From Brevibacillus formosus (GTDB lineage: Bacteria; Bacillota; Bacilli; Brevibacillales; Brevibacillaceae): a DNA stretch of 64,000 nucleotides. A program made the translations under genes and the position numbers. A model generated the notes under the pieces. That model was not told the DNA's origin. It saw nothing but the letters and a program-made list of their open reading frames with translations, and did no database searches. Of the stretch, positions 58,448 to 64,000 are shown piece after piece. Numbering within the stretch: position 1 is the first letter of the stretch; every line of letters starts with the position of its first letter. The DNA lies in NCBI RefSeq assembly GCF_003013405.1, contig NZ_PXZL01000020.1, positions 275,137 to 339,136 of the forward strand. Reading direction: 5' to 3'.

Positions 58448-59818
58448 TTAGAAAGACACGGCGATCCGATTATTGGCGGAAAAGTGTACCGTCTGATCGT
58501 TGCACAGCACGACACCCTCGACGACGATTCCCTTCCCCGCTTCTTGTTTCATAAAAGAAATCTGAAAGTTTTGAAACGATTCCGTCGATTCCGGCGCAAT
58601 GGTTACAGGCTGGATCGGAGCTATCCAGTATTCCCCTCTCTCCATCGCTTGGGCAAACCAATCGTCTTCCAAGTATCTCCATCCCTTTAAGCCAGATGTA
58701 CCTTGTACGGCCATTGTCTCCACGAGCTTCGGAGGCAATACCTGCCCTCCCATTTTGATCGAATCGACAGGCGAGACCCGCAGGCAAACGATTGGATTTT
58801 TCAATTCAACGTTCCCCGTATTTTTCACCTGAAGTGTCCCAATCAACAGGTACGGCTTCTCAACGGATTCAGAGTGGATCAACGTGTAATCAAAATACAC
58901 CTCTGCCGCTGTGCGCAAGTCAACGTGTTCAGGCACTTCTTCGACCGGATGAATGGACACTACCTGTTCAACTAGTTCTTCTTCTGCCAAGATCAGCAGT
59001 TCTTCCCGTTCCCTGTCTGATTCGGTGCTTCCTTCACTGTTTACATCTCTGTTTGAGTCACTTGCCTCAGCACTCGGATGATCACTTTCCTGAATCGTGT
59101 TTTGTTCCTCTTCCAATGGCTTTTCGTCTGCTTCCTGCTGACTTTCCTTGTCAGAGGTAAAAAGCATCGTGGAATAAAACAGCTTTAAAATATTGGGTGG
59201 TAAAAACGCCATTGGCTGAATGTGCAATCCATTTTGGAAATACTCCAAAATCCCTGATGCCAAGTGCAGCGCAATTTTTTCCGCATAGATTTTACGCTTG
59301 CCAACTTCCGTATAAAGCGGCAACTGAAACTGGATGTGAACAATCGATGGTTGCTTTTGGTTTTTGGTTACTTTATAGTGACACGGGATTCCTGATTGCT
59401 GCATTTCTGTACGCAAACACTTGATCAGGTCTTGCCGCTTTTCATCCTCTGACTGAAAGAAAATCAGTCTCGGCTTTTCCAGAACTCTCATTTCCTTCAA
59501 GCTGAAACGAATAGCGACATCCGTATTTTTCGCCAGAGACGGATTGTTTTGGCTTAAGACAACTTCCATCCCGCTATCAGAAAGAAATTTTTGAACGTTC
59601 CCCAATACCTCCCACTCATAGGCAGTCCCTCCTGAAGATAGGCCTGTAAAAAGAACGCAAACTTTTCCTTTCAAACCCGAATCCAGGTCAACTCTTTTAT
59701 TCGTCGAATCCCACTTCAATTGAAAGCCATTTTGTTTGCAAAATAAACGGAACGCTGGCAAAGCCGCATACGGCATGGTCCCGCCACGTTGACCACTGTA
59801 ATATACCTCAACATCCAT
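58448..59818 (-). CDS. Unrecognised protein with stalk-like N-terminus and acidic linker
   Basis: This 456-residue protein has no assigned family. The first ~45 residues (PAFRLFCKQNGFQLKWDSTNKRVDL) look like a copper-amine-oxidase-type N-terminal repeat. Residues ~50-220 resemble a degenerate amidase-type alpha/beta domain (VCVLFTGLSSGG... NVQKFLSDSGMEVVLSQ). An acidic Glu/Ser-rich linker (~230-290) and a beta-sandwich-like C-terminus (TLQVKNTGNVELKNPIVCL... ) follow. No signal peptide. AAGGAG is 8 nt before ATG at 59818 (second Met). A candidate SigK/SigE promoter sits upstream, and neighbours are spore-surface-like, so a mother-cell coat or exosporium role is plausible. Confidence 0.7.
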   Translation of the reverse strand: MDVEVYYSGQRGGTMPYAALPAFRLFCKQNGFQLKWDSTNKRVDLDSGLKGKVCVLFTGLSSGGTAYEWEVLGNVQKFLSDSGMEVVLSQNNPSLAKNTDVAIRFSLKEMRVLEKPRLIFFQSEDEKRQDLIKCLRTEMQQSGIPCHYKVTKNQKQPSIVHIQFQLPLYTEVGKRKIYAEKIALHLASGILEYFQNGLHIQPMAFLPPNILKLFYSTMLFTSDKESQQEADEKPLEEEQNTIQESDHPSAEASDSNRDVNSEGSTESDREREELLILAEEELVEQVVSIHPVEEVPEHVDLRTAAEVYFDYTLIHSESVEKPYLLIGTLQVKNTGNVELKNPIVCLRVSPVDSIKMGGQVLPPKLVETMAVQGTSGLKGWRYLEDDWFAQAMERGEYWIAPIQPVTIAPESTESFQNFQISFMKQEAGKGIVVEGVVLCNDQTVHFSANNRIAVSF

Positions 59819-59856
59819 TCCCATCTCTCCTTACGACACTTTCCTTCAGTCCGCGA

Positions 59857-59884
59857 TATTGTATGAATGCCCAGTGTCCAAAGT
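59857..59884 (-). promoter_or_regulatory. Candidate SigK/SigE-type promoter
   Basis: The minus strand has CATACAATA (59857-59865), matching the SigK -10 CATANNNTA and the SigE -10 CATACANT, with AC (59883-59884) 17 nt upstream as the minimal SigK -35. It is 38 nt from the ATG at 59818. Confidence 0.5.
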
Positions 59885-59955
59885 GAACATTTTTGGCGAT
59901 GACTGTTCCGAAGAAGCGCTTTGCGCATACGATGGCTACAGAAAGGAGTGGTCAT

Positions 59956-60840
59956 ATGCCCACCTCACAAATGCCCCTAATCTCCATTATCATTCCTGTA
60001 AAAAATGAGGGGGACAATGTGCGTTCTACCATCACTTCCCTTTTGAATACAAGAACCACGTATCCGTATGAAGTGATCGTAGTCGATGATGCCTCAACTG
60101 ATAATGGTTGTCACTTTTTACAAGGCCAAGGGCAGAATGAAAAAATAAAATTAATCACGACAGAAGGCATTGGTGCTGCTGCAGCACGAAACTTGGGCGT
60201 GAATCATGCCCGCGGCAACTACTTCATTTTTTGCGATGCCCATCTGTCTTTTGAAAACTTTTGGATCGATCGCATGATGGAGCTCATTCTGACAAAAAAA
60301 GCAGATGGCGTTGCTCCCGGAATTGCTTCCATGACGGAGCCACATAAAATTGGATATGGGCAAAATCTGAATCAAAAGCTCGAGATCACCTGGTATCCAA
60401 AGCCAACAGGCCCGGCGCCGGTTGCCATATTGCCTGGGGGATGCTTCCTGGTCACCAAAGAAGCTTTTATGAAAGTTGGGGGTTTTGATCGCGGTTTTCG
60501 TATTTGGGGATTTGAAGATATCGAGTTTTCCATTAAGATGTGGCTGTTTGGATATACGTGTATGGTCCAGCCATCCGTAAAAATCTTGCATTTGTTTAGG
60601 CAAGTTCACCCTTACACAGTTGCACATGAGCACATTTATTACAATATGCTTCGAATGGCGTACAGCCATTTTAACGAGCATCGGATTGAGGCAGCGAAAA
60701 AACTTGTACTCTACGCAAATGCAAGTGAAATTGAGGATGATGTACTGACTTGCGGGGCTGCCGCTCAGCGTGTTCGATACGCTGCCCAAAGAAAATTCGA
60801 CGACAATTGGTTCTTTCAAAAATTCCAAATTCCATTCTGA
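59956..60840 (+). CDS. GT2-family glycosyltransferase
   Basis: This ~294-residue protein is a GT-A enzyme like polypeptide GalNAc-transferases: ISIIIPVKNEGDNVRSTI, VDDASTDNG, AAARNLGVNHARG, FCDAHLSFENFW (acidic metal site), GGCFLVTKEAFMKVGGFD and WGFEDIEFSIKMW. The last motifs suggest transfer to a protein or peptide. ATG at 59956 follows AAAGGAG by 7 nt. The next gene is a Thr/Pro-rich, Cys-rich surface protein, a possible acceptor. Confidence 0.88.
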   Translation: MPTSQMPLISIIIPVKNEGDNVRSTITSLLNTRTTYPYEVIVVDDASTDNGCHFLQGQGQNEKIKLITTEGIGAAAARNLGVNHARGNYFIFCDAHLSFENFWIDRMMELILTKKADGVAPGIASMTEPHKIGYGQNLNQKLEITWYPKPTGPAPVAILPGGCFLVTKEAFMKVGGFDRGFRIWGFEDIEFSIKMWLFGYTCMVQPSVKILHLFRQVHPYTVAHEHIYYNMLRMAYSHFNEHRIEAAKKLVLYANASEIEDDVLTCGAAAQRVRYAAQRKFDDNWFFQKFQIPF

Positions 60841-60948
60841 TAAGATAGCGACCTAAAAAATAGGCGCATGCTCAACATGCCAAACTCCCGTTGCCCACAT
60901 AGTATGTAACTGCAAAGCAAACTCCCTAGGAAAGGAAGGATTCTTACG

Positions 60949-62154
60949 GTGAAACATCACGTGAAGCCCATTATGGGTCGCCAGCTCCCTACACCGACGC
61001 CTACAGCAACTCCTCCTATATCGAACAACCTGCAGGAAGAGTGCATTCGCGTCAACAAGGTGTATGACTGGGTAGTATTAGCGAACAGCTACCGAAACAA
61101 GATTGCCCTTCCCGACGATTGTCAAGCTCTGGTAGACGCTGCCATTCGTGCAGGGCAAGATATCACGCTCTCCTGCGTTGAGCCAGTTTCTCCTGGTCCT
61201 ACTTGCAGAGTCGTCAGTATCCGCCGCGAGAACATTACAGTCGGTGGGACCACCGTTCGGGTCGGGGTCGTACGCTTCGTGTTCGGAGCCACTGTACTCG
61301 TTCGTGTCTTCGCAGATGGAACACCTCTCTGCGAATTTACAACAACAGTGCAATTCGATCAGGAAGTCGTTCTCTGCCTGCCTGAACCGCTTGATGAGGA
61401 CAATATTTTGTGCCGAATCAGTGCTTTTGAGTGCTCACCGACCGGTACCGTTCTCCTTGGCGGCATGGTTCAACTCGACGTCATTGTCTGCGTAGAAATC
61501 CAGGTAGAAGCAGAAGTCAAGCTGGAAGTATTGGCGAAATTCTGCGCACCTCGTCCAAACAACATTCCAATTCCATCGCCAACGCCATCTTTCCGTTGCC
61601 CACCGATCACATTCCCGCCACAATGCCCACCAATCTTCCCAGTACGCAACTGCGATTGCCAGGCGTCCGTCAACGCATTGGTTGCAAACATCTCCGTTTC
61701 GATTGGAATCCCACTCGTACTCGCCGCCGGTACAATTCAGCTCATCGCAGATATCTGCCCAAGCTGCGATCCGTCTAGCAGCTCGTTTACCTTTAACTTC
61801 TTTGATAATATCTTGCCAGATGTTATCCCTGGCGATCAAAGCTTTAGCTTCTCGCCTACGACTATCAGCTCTCCGACCTGCATTACCGTCTTGCCGATCC
61901 TTCCTATCGTGACAGGTCTCGTCGTAACAGGTACCGGCGTTCAGACATTTACCGCGACAGGGGCACAGGAGACCGTAACCTACTCCCTCACCTTGGCGGA
62001 AACAGGTCTCGGCCTGCCTGATGTCATCATCCTGACACTCACGAACTCTGCCGGTGTCCTCATTTTCTCCGCAACCGTCACCGTTGTGCCAGACGAACAA
62101 TTGCTGGTTGCCGATTGCATCACTTTCGGAGATATCGTCATCACTTCTCCGTAA
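60949..62154 (+). CDS. Cys-rich probable spore-surface protein
   Basis: The 401-residue protein has no signal peptide. It begins with a Thr/Pro/Ala segment (TPTPTATPPI), then EECIRVNKVYDWVVL, a start I associate with spore coat/exosporium proteins of Bacillales, although I cannot name the family. A beta-rich middle has paired Cys (ALLC... FECSPTG), then a Pro/Cys-rich linker (CPPITFPPQCPPIFPVRNCDCQ) and a hydrophobic Thr/Ile/Val-rich end. GTG at 60949 has AAGGAAGGA 8 nt upstream. The Thr/Pro stretch next to a GalNAc-transferase-like gene suggests O-glycosylation. The role is inferred. Confidence 0.65.
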   Translation: MKHHVKPIMGRQLPTPTPTATPPISNNLQEECIRVNKVYDWVVLANSYRNKIALPDDCQALVDAAIRAGQDITLSCVEPVSPGPTCRVVSIRRENITVGGTTVRVGVVRFVFGATVLVRVFADGTPLCEFTTTVQFDQEVVLCLPEPLDEDNILCRISAFECSPTGTVLLGGMVQLDVIVCVEIQVEAEVKLEVLAKFCAPRPNNIPIPSPTPSFRCPPITFPPQCPPIFPVRNCDCQASVNALVANISVSIGIPLVLAAGTIQLIADICPSCDPSSSSFTFNFFDNILPDVIPGDQSFSFSPTTISSPTCITVLPILPIVTGLVVTGTGVQTFTATGAQETVTYSLTLAETGLGLPDVIILTLTNSAGVLIFSATVTVVPDEQLLVADCITFGDIVITSP

Positions 62155-62184
62155 GCAAAACAAAAAAGATGATTACCAATCAGG

Positions 62185-62215
62185 CGGGAGAAGACCAACA
62201 CTTCTCCCGTTTTTT
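62185..62215 (+). terminator. Rho-independent terminator
   Basis: CGGGAGAAG (62185-62193) and CTTCTCCCG (62201-62209) form a perfect 9-bp stem around ACCAACA, followed by six T. Confidence 0.95.
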
Positions 62216-62309
62216 CTATGGATAAACAGTCACTACAATACAGGCACCAATTCCCAACCCGTACATATGTCTATATGGGAACGCCAGACGGAAAAAGGAG
62301 GACAACACT

Positions 62310-64000
62310 GTGTACAAAAGGAAAATCTCCAATGCGAATAAGCCGAAAGAAAATGAGAAGCTCCTCCTGCTAAAAAAACAAGCACACTACTACGAAGATA
62401 AAGCCAACCAGCTCATGAAAGAAGTGTGGCACCTACAGAAGCAGATAGAGGAAACGTCTGAAAAAAACGAAGCATACAGAGAGCAGCTTGAACAATTGAA
62501 CCAAACCCTCCACGATTTGGACAGCAAAGGGGCCCATTGGAAGCAGCGCTTGAACGATTCACAAGACATGCTTCAAGAAATGAAGAGCAAGCTCGACTAC
62601 TACGAACGTCTCCTGAAACAACGCGAAAATGCCATTACCGAACACCAGGAAACCGAGGTAAAGCTAAAGCATTCCATAGAAAGCTTGCAGACCCAGATCA
62701 AGGAGCAACGAAAAGGTCCACAGCTTGAAGAAATCATGTCCAAACATCAAGCACAGGAAGCACACTTGCGTGAGCACATTGAATTGCTCCAAAGGAGAAT
62801 ACAGAGCTACGAGCAAAAAGAGGAGCAATGGCAGGCAACGTTACACGAGCAAGAACAGCAATTGAGTCAAATCGAGGAGATTCTGCATGAACGCCAGCAA
62901 CATTTAGACATGATCGCACATTTGGAGCAGCAACAGATTACGTGGAAACAAGCTTTGGATAAGGTAAATGAAGAATTTGATAGTGCACAGATGAGTCAGC
63001 AGGAGCAACTATCCAAAATTGAATCATTGAATCAGCAGCTGAAGGAAGCACGGATACGGGAAGATCAGACACTCTCTGCCCTACAGCAGCTTACAGAAGC
63101 AAGCGCAAATGGAGAGCAGCGGGAGCAGGAACTACAGGTGCGGGAGCAAAACCTCCAAGCGCAGGAGCAGGACCTTCACAATCTTGAGCAAGAGCTGCAT
63201 TCTCAGACGCAACACCTACAAAAACGGGAGCAGAAACTTCTCGATCTGGAAAAAGAGCTTCAGACGCAATGGTTAGAATTGCATTCTCAAGCGGATCACC
63301 TACAGACGAAAGAACAAGAGCTGCTTGTTGCTGAGCAAAAGCTCGAGGCTAAGGAGTTAGAGGTGCATTCTCAGTCACAAGAGCTTCAAGCACGGCAGCA
63401 GGAGCTTCTCGGTTTTGAGCAAGAGTTGCAAGGGCAAAGCCAAGAACTTCAATCCTTAAAACATAACCTGCAGGCAAAAGAACAAGAGCTGCTTGTTGCT
63501 GAGCAAAAGCTCGAGGCTAAGGAGTTGGAGGTGCATTCTCAGTCACAAGAGCTTCAAGCACGGCAGCAGGAGCTTCTCGGTTTTGAGCAAGAGTTGCAAG
63601 GGCAAAGCCAAGAACTTCAATCCTTAAAACATAACCTGCAGGCCAAAGAACAAGGGCTGCTTGTTGCTGAGCAAAAGCTCGAGGCTAAGGAGTTGGAGGT
63701 GCATTCTCAGTCACAAGAGCTTCAAGCACGGCAGCAGGAGCTTCTCGGTTTTGAGCAAGAGTTACAAGCGCAAGGACTAGAAATGCACTCTCAGGCTCAA
63801 GGCCTCCATGCACGGGAGCAGGAACTTCTCGGTCTTGAGCAAAAGCTCGAGGCTAAGGGGCTAGAGCTGCATTCTCTGACGCAAGACCTCAGTGCACGGG
63901 AACAGGAACTTCTCGGTCTCGAAAAAGAGATTCAGACACAAGGCCAAGAACTTCAATCCCTTGCGCATAACCTCGAGACGAAAGAACAACAGCTCACCTC
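62310..64000 (+). CDS. Long Gln/Glu-rich coiled-coil protein (3' end beyond window)
   Basis: The frame opens with GTG at 62310, AAGGAGG 8 nt upstream, and stays open to the window edge (563 residues seen). After a short basic start (YKRKISNANKPKEN) it is one continuous coiled coil rich in Gln, Glu, Leu and Lys, with no Pro after the first third and no signal peptide or membrane segment. From residue 334 it contains exact 56-residue repeats, each four 14-residue (double-heptad) units beginning EL or EV. It is likely a filament or scaffold protein. It follows the spore-surface-like gene behind a terminator, so a structural role at the spore surface is one guess. Confidence 0.85.
   Translation, partial: MYKRKISNANKPKENEKLLLLKKQAHYYEDKANQLMKEVWHLQKQIEETSEKNEAYREQLEQLNQTLHDLDSKGAHWKQRLNDSQDMLQEMKSKLDYYERLLKQRENAITEHQETEVKLKHSIESLQTQIKEQRKGPQLEEIMSKHQAQEAHLREHIELLQRRIQSYEQKEEQWQATLHEQEQQLSQIEEILHERQQHLDMIAHLEQQQITWKQALDKVNEEFDSAQMSQQEQLSKIESLNQQLKEARIREDQTLSALQQLTEASANGEQREQELQVREQNLQAQEQDLHNLEQELHSQTQHLQKREQKLLDLEKELQTQWLELHSQADHLQTKEQELLVAEQKLEAKELEVHSQSQELQARQQELLGFEQELQGQSQELQSLKHNLQAKEQELLVAEQKLEAKELEVHSQSQELQARQQELLGFEQELQGQSQELQSLKHNLQAKEQGLLVAEQKLEAKELEVHSQSQELQARQQELLGFEQELQAQGLEMHSQAQGLHAREQELLGLEQKLEAKGLELHSLTQDLSAREQELLGLEKEIQTQGQELQSLAHNLETKEQQLT
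63309..63763 (+). repeat. 168-bp tandem repeat inside the coiled-coil gene
   Basis: Copies start at 63309, 63477 and 63645, an exact period of 168 bp (56 codons, 8 heptads). The third is complete only to 63763, then drifts. Copies differ by only a few bases, so the array expanded recently; length variation between strains is expected. Confidence 0.92.

Noticed and set aside
60895..60935. SigK promoter before the Cys-rich surface protein (CATAGTATG)
   Set aside because: One mismatch in the -10 and no AC at the right distance; not strong enough to annotate.
61435..62163. A 242-codon minus-strand frame
   Set aside because: It is Arg/Trp/Asp-rich low-complexity text opposite the Cys-rich surface protein and has no start signal.
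63309..63763. CRISPR array
   Set aside because: The 168-bp repeats are contiguous, without spacers, in frame, and code for a coiled coil.

Overview
The window looks like a chromosomal segment of a spore-forming Paenibacillaceae bacterium, most likely Brevibacillus. This is inferred from strong AAGGAGG-type ribosome sites with many GTG/TTG starts, from several products resembling Brevibacillus/Aneurinibacillus/Bacillus families (MrpR-like repressor, Aneurinibacillus-type Rmd, DUF1360, DUF3899), and from WapA-like YD-repeat toxins. I see no rRNA, tRNA or CRISPR array.

Region 1 (1-23 kb, almost all minus strand) is an accessory island built around secreted polymorphic toxins. In transcription order it holds a giant subtilase with alternating Ig-like domains (22960-15215), a WapA-like Rhs/YD-repeat toxin (15152-9687) and its probable immunity gene (9669-9043). 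These form one operon from a strong SigA-type promoter at 23052-23080. Next comes an AT-rich mini mobile element (about 5.1-8.9 kb) with an MrpR-like repressor, a phage gene II/X-like replication protein, an XRE regulator and a short serine recombinase. An IS110-family element abuts an orphan Rhs C-terminal toxin/immunity cassette (3742-2623). A second copy of the subtilase, with the same promoter, starts at 1848 and runs off the left edge.

Region 2 (23-36 kb) is housekeeping and nutrient uptake. A phzF-type isomerase lies divergent from a LysR regulator, followed by a DUF3899 membrane protein. A minus-strand peptide-scavenging cluster follows: asparaginase, oppA, sigma-54 activator, pepV, oppB, oppC, oppD, oppF. 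A near-perfect sigma-54 promoter lies in front of the asparaginase gene, and the cluster encodes its own enhancer-binding protein.

Region 3 (36-57 kb) is a surface-glycan cluster. ManC makes GDP-mannose, and Gmd turns it into the 4-keto-6-deoxy intermediate used by Rmd (GDP-D-rhamnose) and an Fcl-like enzyme (GDP-L-fucose). RfbF, RfbG and a reductase form a CDP-6-deoxyhexose branch, Glf supplies UDP-galactofuranose, and a phosphohexomutase supplies hexose-1-phosphates. Around these are six glycosyltransferases (three of GT2 type, one GT4-like and a pair of DxD-type enzymes) and four methyltransferase-like proteins, two of them with FkbM-type domains.

Region 4 (57-64 kb) holds a DUF1360 membrane protein, a secreted peptidoglycan-binding/CAP protein, an unrecognised 456-residue protein behind a candidate mother-cell (SigK/SigE-like) promoter, another GT2, a Cys-rich probable spore-surface protein, and the start of a long Gln/Glu-rich coiled-coil protein with exact 168-bp tandem repeats. 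Regions 3 and 4 together suggest a glycosylated outer spore or cell surface; that is inference.
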